Assembly: GCF_002160755.1 (NCBI RefSeq)
Contig: NZ_NFLE01000006.1
Span: 62,001-126,000, forward strand
DNA length: 64,000 bases
Reading direction: 5' to 3'
Source: Lachnoclostridium sp. An14
GTDB taxonomy: Bacteria; Bacillota; Clostridia; Lachnospirales; Lachnospiraceae
Each line of letters begins with the position of its first letter. Within the stretch, counting starts at the first letter, position 1. The notes beneath the pieces are model-generated. The model worked only from the letters and a program-made list of their open reading frames with translations, had not been told where the DNA came from and ran no database searches. Of this stretch, positions 10,393 to 18,826 are shown one piece after another. The translations under genes were made by a program, and so were the position numbers.

Positions 10393-11454
10393 TTATCTGT
10401 CGTAGCGCTGGAAAGCGTGGCCGATCAGGGCCTGCACCAGCGTTTTTTTGTCCATTCCAGCTGCCTCCCAGAGCATGGGGTACATACTGATAGCCGTGAA
10501 TCCAGGAAGGGTGTTGATCTCGTTGAACACGATGCCGCCGTCCTCTTTTACAAAGAAATCCACCCGGGACAAGCCATAGCCGTCCACCGCCTTGAAAATG
10601 TCCACGGCGGCCTGGCGGATCTTCTCCGCGGCGTTTCCGGGGAGCGGGGGATTGACAACGGTTTTGGATTCCGCGTTGTAATATTTGGCGTCAAAATCGT
10701 AGAATTCCGCGGCCGCGAGAATCTCGCCCACACCGGAGGCCTTCACCGGGGTTTTTCCGCCGCCGAACACGGCACATTCCACCTCATGGCCTACGATGGT
10801 CTCCTCTACCAGGATCTTCCTGTCGTGGCGGGCCGCCTCACGCAGGGCGTTTTCCAGCTCCTGGCGGTTCTCCGCCTTGCCCACTCCTTTTGAGGAGCCG
10901 GCGTTGGAAGGCTTTACGAATACAGGGTAGGAGAATTTCTCCTCCACTCTCGCGGTCACCTGGTCCATGTTCTCCAGTTCTTCCCGGTAAACCGGCACAT
11001 AAGCCGCCTGGGGCACGCCCAGGGTGTCTACGATGATCTTTGTATACAATTTATCCATGGAAACGGCGGACGCCAGCACGCCGCATCCCACATAAGGGAT
11101 CCGGGCCAGCTCAAACAGGCCCTGGATGGTTCCGTCCTCGCCGTACAGCCCGTGAAGAACGGGAAATGCCGCGTCCACAGGGCGTTTCTCAAAATGTCCG
11201 TTCTCCTCCAGGATGACACAGCGCTCGGTGGCATCCGGAGAAATGACTGCCTTTACCTGACTTTCTCTCCAGGAGCCGTCCTGGATGCTCTCTATGGAAT
11301 CCGCCTTTACCCAGCGTCCCTCCTCCGTGATGCCGATGAGCAGGACATCGTACTCCTGCGCATCAATCTGGCTGGCCACATTGACCACCGACATACAGGA
11401 GACCACGTGCTCCGAGGACTGTCCGCCAAATATAACTGCGATGGTTTTCTTCAT
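10393..11454 (-). CDS. ddl: D-alanine--D-alanine ligase
   Basis: ATP-grasp ligase, 353 residues, making the D-Ala-D-Ala dipeptide. It has the N-terminal VIFGGQSSEHVVS motif, the ATP-grasp signature YPVFVKPSNAGSSKGVG near residue 175, the omega-loop with FYDFDAKYYN near residue 240, and the metal site VFNEINTLPGF near residue 315. The Tyr in the omega loop (YDFDAKY) is that of true D-Ala:D-Ala ligases, not of D-lactate-type resistance ligases, so no vancomycin-resistance role is suggested. First gene of the operon with murI; start preceded by AAGGAG. Confidence 0.96.
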   Translation of the reverse strand: MKKTIAVIFGGQSSEHVVSCMSVVNVASQIDAQEYDVLLIGITEEGRWVKADSIESIQDGSWRESQVKAVISPDATERCVILEENGHFEKRPVDAAFPVLHGLYGEDGTIQGLFELARIPYVGCGVLASAVSMDKLYTKIIVDTLGVPQAAYVPVYREELENMDQVTARVEEKFSYPVFVKPSNAGSSKGVGKAENRQELENALREAARHDRKILVEETIVGHEVECAVFGGGKTPVKASGVGEILAAAEFYDFDAKYYNAESKTVVNPPLPGNAAEKIRQAAVDIFKAVDGYGLSRVDFFVKEDGGIVFNEINTLPGFTAISMYPMLWEAAGMDKKTLVQALIGHAFQRYDR

Positions 11455-11501
11455 AATTGATCTTCTCCTTTTTATTCCGCCCGGATACGCGGGCGTAGAG
11501 T

Positions 11502-11531
11502 GTTTATATTATAGCACACCTGGTAACAATT
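11502..11531 (+). promoter_or_regulatory. sigma-F-like promoter of spoIIR
   Basis: GTTTA (11502-11506), 15-base spacer, GGTAACAATT (11522-11531). This fits the forespore sigma-F consensus (GYWTA, about 15-16 bases, GGnrAnAnTw), and spoIIR is a known sigma-F gene in Bacillus. It lies 33 bases before the spoIIR start and overlaps the opposing ddl promoter. Confidence 0.65.
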
Positions 11532-11535
11532 ACAA
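11508..11535 (-). promoter_or_regulatory. sigma-A promoter of ddl-murI-DUF1934
   Basis: On the minus strand TTGTAA (11530-11535), 16-base spacer, TATAAT (11508-11513) with an upstream TG (TGCTATAAT), an extended -10. It lies about 55 bases upstream of the ddl start. Confidence 0.65.
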
Positions 11536-11564
11536 TTAGAAAGAAGAAATCGGGAGGTTATTTT

Positions 11565-12233
11565 ATGAAACGAAATGTTTGGATGGTCCTCAGCGCCGCC
11601 TGTTTCCTCACGGCTGCCCTGCTGTTTTCCGCTCGCGTGAGGGCGGAGGACGAGCGGCTGGCCAGCGTGATCGCCCCGCAGGTGCTGAGATTTCATATAC
11701 TGGCAAACAGCAACCGGAAGGAGGACCAGGAGCTGAAGCTGGAGGTGCGGAGCCTTTTGCTGGAGGAGATTTATAAGGGAGTGGACGGGATGATGAGGGG
11801 GGACGGCCAGATGGCGGAGAACGCAGATTCCGCTGAAATCGCCCCGTTCTCCCGCGCTGGCGTGATCCAATATATCGACAGCCACAGCGCCAGCCTGGCC
11901 CGCTCCGCCGAGGACTTTATCCGCTCCCGCGGATTTTCCTATCCGGTGGAGATCCAGGTAGCTGAATCCTATTTTCCGACAAAATACTACGGCGACCTCC
12001 GCTTTCCCGGCGGGGTCTACGAGGCCGCCCGCGTAGTGATCGGAAACGGCAAAGGCCACAACTGGTGGTGCGTCCTCTACCCAAAGCTCTGTTTCGTGGA
12101 CGAATCCTGGGCCGTGATGCCGGAGGAGTCGAAACAGGAGCTGGAGGCAGCTCTGCCAGACGGACAGTTCGAGGAGCTGGTGCGGCCGAAGGTGGAGATT
12201 GGGTGGAAGGTGCGGGAGGTGGTGGGGGGATAA
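11565..12233 (+). CDS. spoIIR: stage II sporulation protein R
   Basis: Secreted signalling protein made in the forespore; it activates the SpoIIGA protease so that pro-sigma-E is processed in the mother cell. The 222-residue protein has a signal/anchor segment at residues 6-23, then the conserved QVLRFHILANSNRKEDQELK region, EIQVAESYFPTKYYGDLRFP near residue 130 and GKGHNWWCVLYPKLCF near residue 165, all SpoIIR hallmarks. GGGAGG precedes the ATG. It is a single gene, divergent from ddl, with a sigma-F-like promoter and a terminator behind it. It shows the organism is a spore former. Confidence 0.95.
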   Translation: MKRNVWMVLSAACFLTAALLFSARVRAEDERLASVIAPQVLRFHILANSNRKEDQELKLEVRSLLLEEIYKGVDGMMRGDGQMAENADSAEIAPFSRAGVIQYIDSHSASLARSAEDFIRSRGFSYPVEIQVAESYFPTKYYGDLRFPGGVYEAARVVIGNGKGHNWWCVLYPKLCFVDESWAVMPEESKQELEAALPDGQFEELVRPKVEIGWKVREVVGG

Positions 12234-12286
12234 AAGAAAGTGCAAAGGATTACAGGATTGCTCCGCTTTTTTTCAGTTCTCCCTGC

Positions 12287-12329
12287 AAAAAATGCGGCCA
12301 GCATCCTGTCAATGCCGGCCGCATTTTTT
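12287..12329. terminator. bidirectional terminator between spoIIR and the ABC permease gene
   Basis: Arms AAAAAATGCGGCC and GGCCGCATTTTTT are perfect, with A and T runs on the two sides. It ends spoIIR from the left and the ADP-ribosylglycohydrolase operon from the right. Confidence 0.9.
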
Positions 12330-12339
12330 GATTTCAGCA

Positions 12340-13254
12340 TTATTGCTTTGCCAGTCTGTATCTGTATTTTACTACTACCGCGCTGACAAACATAATGACG
12401 ATTGTAATTAGATAGGGAACAGAAATTACTACCTGTGACGGAAGCCCAATGCTTTGCAGCGTAACAGAAAGCGCCTGCGTGTAGCCGAAAGCCAAACAGG
12501 CCAGCGCCGTTTTTAGAGGGTTTCCGTCTCCCACCATAATTGCCGCTAACGCCAGAAAGCCTTTTCCTGCCGAGATATTCTCCGTAAACATACTGGATCC
12601 GCCAATGGTAAGATAAGCACCTCCAAAACCGCTGAAAATACCACTGATCATAATTGCCGCCACCTGATATTTAAAAGAATTAACACCTACAGTTTGCGCA
12701 GCCACCGATTTGATTCCCACGCCGCGCAGCCGCAGGCCGAAAGGCGTCCTGTACATAACAATATACGCCACTGCCACCAAAAGAATTCCCATATAAACCA
12801 GTACATTGTGTCCACTTACAATTTCCCCGATATAAGGAATGTTCTGGATTACCGGAATATCGATAGAACTGAAACTTTTAATCCGTTCATCAATAAATAC
12901 TCCCCTCGTATGCAGCAAAGCATCCAGCAGAAACGTCGTCGCTCCCCATCCCGCTAAATTCAGTGCAATTCCCACCACTACCGCATTGGACTTAAAATAT
13001 AAAACAAAAACTGCAAAGACACAGGATGCAAGAGCAGCCGAAATCATTCCAAAAACAAGGCCAATCCAAGCATTTTCAAATAAATAACTTCCATACATAG
13101 AGAAAAACGCGCTGAAAGCCATAAAACTTTCCAATCCGATGTTTAAGACATTTGCCTTATGCCCAAAAGCGCCACCCATGGCGACAAACAAAACCGGCGT
13201 CATCAGTCTCAGGGTAGAGGCCATTACGAGAGGTCCAAAAAATAATTCCATCAT
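12340..13254 (-). CDS. nucleoside-type ABC transporter permease (second permease)
   Basis: A 304-residue inner-membrane permease of the BPD_transp_2 type (the RbsC/LivH-like fold used by BMP-dependent nucleoside importers such as NupQ/YufQ). Hydrophobic segments fill the protein. The N-terminal TPVLFVAMGGAFGHKANVLN and NIGLESFMAFSAF segments are typical of this permease class, as is GLRLRGVGIKSVAAQTVGVN near residue 175. It overlaps the first permease by 4 bases and is the last gene of the operon, 11 bases before the terminator. With the partner permease it should form the heterodimeric channel. Confidence 0.9.
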   Translation of the reverse strand: MMELFFGPLVMASTLRLMTPVLFVAMGGAFGHKANVLNIGLESFMAFSAFFSMYGSYLFENAWIGLVFGMISAALASCVFAVFVLYFKSNAVVVGIALNLAGWGATTFLLDALLHTRGVFIDERIKSFSSIDIPVIQNIPYIGEIVSGHNVLVYMGILLVAVAYIVMYRTPFGLRLRGVGIKSVAAQTVGVNSFKYQVAAIMISGIFSGFGGAYLTIGGSSMFTENISAGKGFLALAAIMVGDGNPLKTALACLAFGYTQALSVTLQSIGLPSQVVISVPYLITIVIMFVSAVVVKYRYRLAKQ

Positions 13255-14309
13255 CTGTTTCTCCCCTTTCTGCCTATACTCCGCTTTTTGAAAATGGATT
13301 TGAAATCAAGAGTAATAAATAGCACAAACAATGCCTGAACCAGGGTAACGAGAATACGGTTTACACTGGTCATTCTCTCCATTGATAAAGATCCAGCCTT
13401 AATCATTCCCCATACAATCGCAACAATTCCCGCCGCAATCGGATTATTTCTGGCCACCAGCGCCACCATAATTCCGTCCCATCCCATATTTGTGGAAAAA
13501 TTTGTCCGGAATCTCAGATGAGGTCCTAAAATTTCCAATGCACCGCAAACTCCCGCTACCGCGCCGCTGAGCAAAAATATAACGAGATAATTCTTAAAGT
13601 GGCGAATTCCTCCATATCGTGCAAAATCTTTGTTTCTTCCTATCATCTTCCACTCATATCCTATACGGGTGTATCGATAAAGGATAAAAACCAGAATCAC
13701 CAGCACAATCCCGATAAAAAAGGCGGTACTGGCCTGATACGGCGGCATAATCTGGGTAAGGCGTGCCGCCTCCGGAATCTCTGGAGTTGCAATCATATCC
13801 GGGTTGGTATCGCTTCCCAACCCCATCAGCATCATAGTAAGGTATTCCGTAAACTGTATTGCAGCGTAATTCAGCATCAGTGTCGTTATCATTTCATCAA
13901 TATTCCAGTACAGTTTCAGCACCGCAGGCAGTACCGCATATAGCAGCCCAGCGAAAGCTCCCGCCAATACAGCAAGGGGAATCACGATCACACCAGGTCC
14001 CTGAACATATGCTCCTACCACAGCAGCTGTAAATGCTCCAAAATAAATCTGTCCCTCAATTCCCAGGTTATTAATGCCGGACTTCTGGGCAATTACCGCA
14101 GCTGTAGCCGAAATAATAACCGGAGTGCTCCAGCGAATGCTGCTGGCTATTGCTGATTTGCTGCCTACCGCACCCAAAACCATTTCTTTAAATGCCTCAA
14201 GCGGATTCGATCCCTGAATAATAATCAATATAGATGCCACTAAAATTGCTAAAACAATGGAAATGAGATAATTCAACACTGCGTCAGCAATACTACGCCC
14301 CTTTTTCAT
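13251..14309 (-). CDS. nucleoside-type ABC transporter permease (first permease)
   Basis: A 352-residue permease of the NupP/YufP type. It has about ten membrane segments, a ribose/nucleoside-permease core (SGINNLGIEGQIYFGAFTAA near residue 80) and the EAA-like loop TRIGYEWKMIGRNKDFARYG near residue 215. A GTG at 14318 is in frame, but the ATG at 14309 is preferred because GGGAGGT lies eight bases upstream. The start lies inside the end of the ATPase gene (overlap of 17 bases), and the stop overlaps the next permease by 4 bases, so translation is probably coupled. Confidence 0.9.
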   Translation of the reverse strand: MKKGRSIADAVLNYLISIVLAILVASILIIIQGSNPLEAFKEMVLGAVGSKSAIASSIRWSTPVIISATAAVIAQKSGINNLGIEGQIYFGAFTAAVVGAYVQGPGVIVIPLAVLAGAFAGLLYAVLPAVLKLYWNIDEMITTLMLNYAAIQFTEYLTMMLMGLGSDTNPDMIATPEIPEAARLTQIMPPYQASTAFFIGIVLVILVFILYRYTRIGYEWKMIGRNKDFARYGGIRHFKNYLVIFLLSGAVAGVCGALEILGPHLRFRTNFSTNMGWDGIMVALVARNNPIAAGIVAIVWGMIKAGSLSMERMTSVNRILVTLVQALFVLFITLDFKSIFKKRSIGRKGRNR

Positions 14310-15822
14310 CGACCCCACCTCCCATCATATAAAGCCCGATTTCTTTTTCGTCATATTCCGGTCCGTGCAATTCCCTATTGAATCTTCCATCATACATCAC
14401 CAGAATTCTGTCACTGAGCGTCATTGCCTCTGTAAGGTCATAGGTAACAAGAATTACGGAAACTCCTTCCTCCTCCACCTGTTTCTGAATTTCATGCCAT
14501 ATAAACTCAATGGCTCCTATATCAATTCCTCGAGTAGGATCCTCAATGATCAGTATTTTATTTTTCTGCGAGAACTCTCTGCCTACAATCATTTTCTGAA
14601 GATTTCCGCCAGATAAAGAGCCAGCCGGATCAGAACCAGACCTGGTTTTCACTTTGTATTCTGCAATTATTTTTTCTGTAAATTTTGTGGCTCCATCATA
14701 ATCCATTAATATCCGTTTTTTCTGAAGATGCTTTAAGTGATAGCCCATAATACAGTTTTCGATCAAAGAAGACTGATCTGAACTGCCAAACCGGAGGCGA
14801 TCCTGCGGTATGTATCCAATCCCCCGTAGACGGTTGTCCCGGATGGAAATTTTTTCAAGCCGTTCTCCGTTCACAGTCATGGACCCCGACTCCGCTTTTC
14901 TCATTCCCGTAATCGCCTCTACAAGCTCATTTTGTCCGTTCCCGGATACACCTACAATTCCCAGAATTTCCCCTTTCTTCAGATTAAACGACAGATCTCT
15001 AACCCGCATAATTTTACGATCATCCCGAACATTCAGGCCCTCAACCTGCAAAACTACTTTATCATGCTCTAAATTCGCTTTATCTAAATGGAGCATGACC
15101 TCCCGCCCCACCATCATGCTGGTCAAAGTTACCTCACTGGCCTCTTGGGCAGAAATTTCACCGCTGACATAGCCGTTCTTCATGACGGTGATTGTATCAG
15201 AGATCTCCAGTACCTCTTTCAGTTTATGAGTAATAAAAAGTACCGTTTTCCCCTGACTGATCAGGTAGCGAATCGCCTTAAACAGTCCCTGCACCTCCTG
15301 GTACGGCAAAACTGCCGTCGGTTCATCCAGAATAATGATTTCCGCGTTTCTGTACAGCACTTTGACAATCTCCACCTGCTGCTGCACCGCAATTGGAAGA
15401 TCGCGTACCAATGTATGCAGGTCAAAGTGAAAGCCGTACTCCGCACAGATTGCTTTTATCCTTTCTTCGCTCTCCCTTTTATTAATAAAGAGTCCTTTCT
15501 CTACACTTTCATATCCGATAATGATATTGTCCAGCACCGAAAGCCTGTCGAACAGCATAAACTCCTGCTGAACCATCCCAATGCCCGCCCGATTGGCGTC
15601 ATTTGCGTCTCTGAAAATTGCCCTTTTCCCGTTTAACAGGATTTCTCCTTCATCCGGCTTATTCACACCGGCTATAATATTCATCAGAGTGCTTTTCCCT
15701 GCACCGTTCTCCCCCACAACCGCGTGCACGGTTCCCTTCCGAATCTTCAGATTAATGTCTTTATTTGCCGCAAACTCCCCGTAATATTTGCAGATTCCTT
15801 TCAGCTCTAAAATATAATCCAT
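14293..15822 (-). CDS. nucleoside/sugar-type ABC transporter ATPase with two nucleotide-binding domains
   Basis: A 509-residue tandem ATPase of the NupO/RbsA/MglA class. The first domain has Walker A VVGENGAGKST near residue 35 and Walker B EIIILDEPTAVLP near 160. The second has the degenerate Walker A GVSGNGQNELV typical of this class, the signature LSGGNLQKM near 405 and a second Walker B region IIEDPTRGID. The long open frame begins at 15882, but ATG 15822 is chosen. It has GAGGAG six bases upstream, it lines up with family N-termini, and the 60 bases before it hold a strong hairpin (15838-15865). Confidence 0.92.
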   Translation of the reverse strand: MDYILELKGICKYYGEFAANKDINLKIRKGTVHAVVGENGAGKSTLMNIIAGVNKPDEGEILLNGKRAIFRDANDANRAGIGMVQQEFMLFDRLSVLDNIIIGYESVEKGLFINKRESEERIKAICAEYGFHFDLHTLVRDLPIAVQQQVEIVKVLYRNAEIIILDEPTAVLPYQEVQGLFKAIRYLISQGKTVLFITHKLKEVLEISDTITVMKNGYVSGEISAQEASEVTLTSMMVGREVMLHLDKANLEHDKVVLQVEGLNVRDDRKIMRVRDLSFNLKKGEILGIVGVSGNGQNELVEAITGMRKAESGSMTVNGERLEKISIRDNRLRGIGYIPQDRLRFGSSDQSSLIENCIMGYHLKHLQKKRILMDYDGATKFTEKIIAEYKVKTRSGSDPAGSLSGGNLQKMIVGREFSQKNKILIIEDPTRGIDIGAIEFIWHEIQKQVEEEGVSVILVTYDLTEAMTLSDRILVMYDGRFNRELHGPEYDEKEIGLYMMGGGVDEKGA

Positions 15823-15837
15823 AGCCTTCTCCTCATC

Positions 15838-15865
15838 GGTCCTCCCGCCGCAGAGCGGGAGGACC
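15838..15865 (-). promoter_or_regulatory. intercistronic hairpin after the binding-protein gene
   Basis: A perfect 11-base inverted repeat, GGTCCTCCCGC / GCGGGAGGACC with a 6-base loop, lies between the BMP lipoprotein stop (15886) and the ATPase start (15822). There is no T run, so it is not a classic terminator. In many ABC operons a hairpin at this position stabilises the binding-protein message or lowers downstream expression. Inferred role: raise the lipoprotein to ATPase/permease ratio. Confidence 0.75.
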
Positions 15866-15885
15866 TCAGTCATTTCCATCACCTG

Positions 15886-16896
15886 CTATTCCACATCTGA
15901 CGGCACCTCAATTTCTCCGTTTCTCATCTTTTCTTCCACCTCGTCTACAGCCTTTTTGACCTCATCCGGCAGTTTTTCATAATCACGTTCATCATAAAGC
16001 CTCGATCCGGATTTGATATTGTAGACATCCATTCCGGCTGTAAATGATCCATCCAAAGCACTTTTTCCAGCCTGATATACAGCTCCCGTAATATCCTTCA
16101 GCGCTGACCAGAATACAACGTCCTCATTGATAGACCCCTGCCACTCATCCGCGCCAATCGCTTTTACGCCTTCCTCCTCACACGCTCTAATCACGCCAAG
16201 ACCAGCCTTATTGGCAGAGTGCATCACGATATCCGCCCCTTTTCCAATCACCTGTTTCGTCAGCTCACTTCCCTTGTTGGGATCATTTGCATCTCCTATA
16301 TACAGAGATTCACACTCTACACTGGGATCGGCATAGCTCACGCCCGCTTCAAATCCAGCCCGGAATTTATTGATTACCGGCTGATCAGCACTTCCAATCC
16401 AGGATACTTTATTGGTCTCCGTAGTATTGGCAGCCACCACGCCAGCAATAAATGCCGCTTCCTGAGGTTCTACCACTATCGTCTTTACATTTTCCAGCTC
16501 ACTAGTCACATAACAGTCTACAACAATAAACTTTGTGTCCGGAAAATCAGGAGCAATCTTTATTGCCTCGGCCGCCAAATCATCCCAAACAACATAAATA
16601 GGATTGGCACCGGCCTCGGCCATAGCCCGAATTTGTTCACTGTACTCAGATTTATCCAGCGCCTCAATGATCTTTGTCTCCACGCCGTATTCTTCGCCCA
16701 ACTGTTCCACGCCGTCATACGCAAGAACCAGAAACGGATCTCCCTGAGCAATGGAAATGATCATAGCTGCCATTTCTGATCCAGCCGCGTTCTCTGCTGC
16801 TGCACTGGAACTGCCTTCATCGCTGCTCTGTCCGCATCCTGCCAAAAGTGCTGCTGCCGCAATCAGTGCCACTGCCTTTTTCCAAGTTTTTCTCAT
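15886..16896 (-). CDS. BMP-family substrate-binding lipoprotein (nucleoside type)
   Basis: A 336-residue extracytoplasmic lipoprotein of the basic membrane protein family (Bmp/Med; PF02608 type), the nucleoside-binding component of Gram-positive importers. Signal peptide residues 1-20 and lipobox LLAGC with lipidated Cys21, then a Ser/Ala-rich linker. The domain contains VGVVAAN-like AFIAGVVAANTTETNKVSWI near 145-165, a FRAGFEAGVSYADP segment and HSANKAGLGVIRACEEEGVK near 230. These match the family fold. It overlaps the PfkB gene by 4 bases and is followed by a hairpin. The ligand is probably a nucleoside or similar ribosylated compound (inference). Confidence 0.9.
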   Translation of the reverse strand: MRKTWKKAVALIAAAALLAGCGQSSDEGSSSAAAENAAGSEMAAMIISIAQGDPFLVLAYDGVEQLGEEYGVETKIIEALDKSEYSEQIRAMAEAGANPIYVVWDDLAAEAIKIAPDFPDTKFIVVDCYVTSELENVKTIVVEPQEAAFIAGVVAANTTETNKVSWIGSADQPVINKFRAGFEAGVSYADPSVECESLYIGDANDPNKGSELTKQVIGKGADIVMHSANKAGLGVIRACEEEGVKAIGADEWQGSINEDVVFWSALKDITGAVYQAGKSALDGSFTAGMDVYNIKSGSRLYDERDYEKLPDEVKKAVDEVEEKMRNGEIEVPSDVE

Positions 16897-17828
16897 ACTT
16901 CATCTTCTCCTTTCCATTGATTCATAAATTTCCTCACTGCCGTTTCTCCCACCGCCCCACTTCGCGGCCCTATAAAGAGAATAGAACGGGCCGCAGCGGC
17001 ATTTGCGAATTCTCCAGCCTCCTTTAAACTCATTTCCAAGGACAGTCCGTATAGAAAGCTTACATTAAACGTATCTCCCGCCCCCGTCGTATCCACCGGA
17101 GTCACCCGATATGCCGGTATTCGATAATTTTCCAAGCCTTTATAGATAGAACAGCCCTGATCTCCTTCCGTGAGTACAACGATGCAATCCGTATTTAACT
17201 CCTGTCGGTACGCAGGCCCTACTTTATTTTTCAGTTGCCTGTTCCCTTCCGAATTAACAAACAGGACATCTGCCTTTTTTATCAGCTCCCACTCCTGTTC
17301 CAGAGCGGGGATGTCCAGATACTCCACATCCAGTACCAGCCTGACACCGCATGACCGCAGCATATCCACCAGACCTATGGGATCGAGAAAACATCTCATT
17401 TCTCCCAGAGTCGTATATACATAATCTGCCTCTTTTAAGTACCTCTCCTGTTCCGGATCCGGAACGAGATTTTTCTTTTTCGTGGGAATCACATAGATAA
17501 TACGTTCTCCATCCTTCAAAAAAATCAGACATTTTACATCAGGAAGGGATGGATCATACCGGACCATATTCACATTCACGCCGGATTTTTCAAAATCCGC
17601 CAGAACTTGTCTGGCTTTTTCATTTCCGTTTACGGTATCCATCAAATACGTATTCATGCCATAAGAGGCTGCCACCGCCGCTGCGTTCCCGATCATTCCT
17701 CCCACTTTTTCTCCCAAAAAATCGCAGCAGACCTTTTCTCCCAACTCCGGCACAAAATCCATTTCATAATATTCATCCATGCAGCCAGAGCCTATCATGA
17801 CCATTGTTACCGTATTTTTCATATTCAA
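16893..17828 (-). CDS. PfkB-family carbohydrate/nucleoside kinase
   Basis: A 311-residue ribokinase-fold kinase. The PfkB signature 2 with catalytic Asp, VDTTGAGDTFNVSFLYGL, is near residue 247; the N-terminal glycine pair region is GEKVGGMIGNAAAVAASYGM near 35. LTEGDQGCSIY near 225 is also typical. Such enzymes phosphorylate ribose, adenosine, pseudouridine or similar sugars and nucleosides at the 5' hydroxyl using ATP; the exact substrate cannot be told. It overlaps its neighbours on both sides by 4 bases (ADP-ribosylglycohydrolase before it, BMP lipoprotein after it), so it is an integral member of the operon. Confidence 0.9.
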   Translation of the reverse strand: MNMKNTVTMVMIGSGCMDEYYEMDFVPELGEKVCCDFLGEKVGGMIGNAAAVAASYGMNTYLMDTVNGNEKARQVLADFEKSGVNVNMVRYDPSLPDVKCLIFLKDGERIIYVIPTKKKNLVPDPEQERYLKEADYVYTTLGEMRCFLDPIGLVDMLRSCGVRLVLDVEYLDIPALEQEWELIKKADVLFVNSEGNRQLKNKVGPAYRQELNTDCIVVLTEGDQGCSIYKGLENYRIPAYRVTPVDTTGAGDTFNVSFLYGLSLEMSLKEAGEFANAAAARSILFIGPRSGAVGETAVRKFMNQWKGEDEV

Positions 17829-18826
17829 AACTCCAAAATACTCTTTGCCAAGCCCTTCAGATCAAACTGGTTCTCTTTTTCTATCATTTCCAGATATCGT
17901 TCCGGCATGGAGTCAATTCCGTTTAATGCCCCCAGGATTCCTCCCACCATCGTGGCAACGGTATCCGTATCATTTCCTATATTCACTGCCGCGCAGATGC
18001 CGTCCACCGTATGGCCTCCAGCCGCTACACAGAGCCCAATAGCCGCTGGGACTGCCTCAACCGCCATCAGTCCGCTACCGATATAATCTGCGATCTCATC
18101 TATCGCTGTACTCAAATCCTTTGCTTCTACGGCAATAGATACCGCCCACCGGATCCTCGTCTCAACAGAGGCCCCAGCTAAAGTTGCTCCTGTTTTCCTG
18201 CCGATCTCATCTCCCTTTTTCGCACCGTAAAGAGACGCTCTCACCACATCAAATAGGTTGTCATTCTTTCCTATGGCCGCTGCTGTCGCTGCCGCAATGG
18301 CTGCTGCTCCAGATAAGGCTATATTATTATTATGAGTGATGCGACAGACCGTGACCGCCTGATCAATGGCAGCATCCACATCTCCTCTGGATAATAGGGC
18401 GATGGGAGCGGCCTTCATCGCAGCTCCATTTGTCGCCTTATTATTGTCATTAACAGGGACAAATTCATCGCTGCCAGCTTTTTTTCCCTGCAATTCCAGC
18501 ACTCTGGCTCTGGTCGTCGGCCCGGCGAACCGGTCAAAGTATTCCGGAACCGCGGCCCACTTTAACAATGCAGCCACCGCCGTCTCCTCATCTATTCTTT
18601 TTCTGTTTACAATCTCCTGAAGCGTAACATACGCGACACTGAAATCATCCGTCACTTGTCCAGCCCGGCTGCCTCTCGCGAAAGTATCCGCAGGAGGGGC
18701 TAAAAAGTCCGTTACGTATCCACCAAACAATTCCGCGATCTGCTTTCTCGTTCTTGTCTCAGTAGCAGCTCCCATAGCATCCCCGGCAGCAGCTCCTGCC
18801 AAACACCCCAATATCTTTTTATACAT
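17825..18826 (-). CDS. ADP-ribosylglycohydrolase-family protein (paralogue 1)
   Basis: A 333-residue member of the DraG/ARH family (PF03747), which hydrolyses N- or O-glycosidic bonds to ribose with two Mg ions. Visible landmarks are GCLAGAAAGDAMGAATETRT at the N-terminus, the metal-binding TDD in GQVTDDFSVAY near residue 58, HNNNIALSGAAAIAAATAAA near 170, and the second metal site NIGNDTDTVATMVGGILGA near 280. All metal ligands of the family (TDD and D-x-D-T) are present, so it should be active. It overlaps paralogue 2 by 8 bases and the kinase by 4. Paralogues 1 and 2 look like a recent tandem duplication. Confidence 0.92.
   Translation of the reverse strand: MYKKILGCLAGAAAGDAMGAATETRTRKQIAELFGGYVTDFLAPPADTFARGSRAGQVTDDFSVAYVTLQEIVNRKRIDEETAVAALLKWAAVPEYFDRFAGPTTRARVLELQGKKAGSDEFVPVNDNNKATNGAAMKAAPIALLSRGDVDAAIDQAVTVCRITHNNNIALSGAAAIAAATAAAIGKNDNLFDVVRASLYGAKKGDEIGRKTGATLAGASVETRIRWAVSIAVEAKDLSTAIDEIADYIGSGLMAVEAVPAAIGLCVAAGGHTVDGICAAVNIGNDTDTVATMVGGILGALNGIDSMPERYLEMIEKENQFDLKGLAKSILEF

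Noticed and set aside
9475-10893. Plus-strand open frame of 472 codons opposite murI and ddl
   Set aside because: Antisense of two well-conserved genes; high GC makes long antisense frames common in this window.
10393-11454. Vancomycin-resistance-type ligase
   Set aside because: The omega loop keeps the YDFDAKY Tyr of D-Ala:D-Ala ligases, and no vanH, vanX or vanT neighbour is present.
11472-12245. Minus-strand open frame of 257 codons opposite spoIIR
   Set aside because: Antisense shadow of a clearly recognised spoIIR gene.
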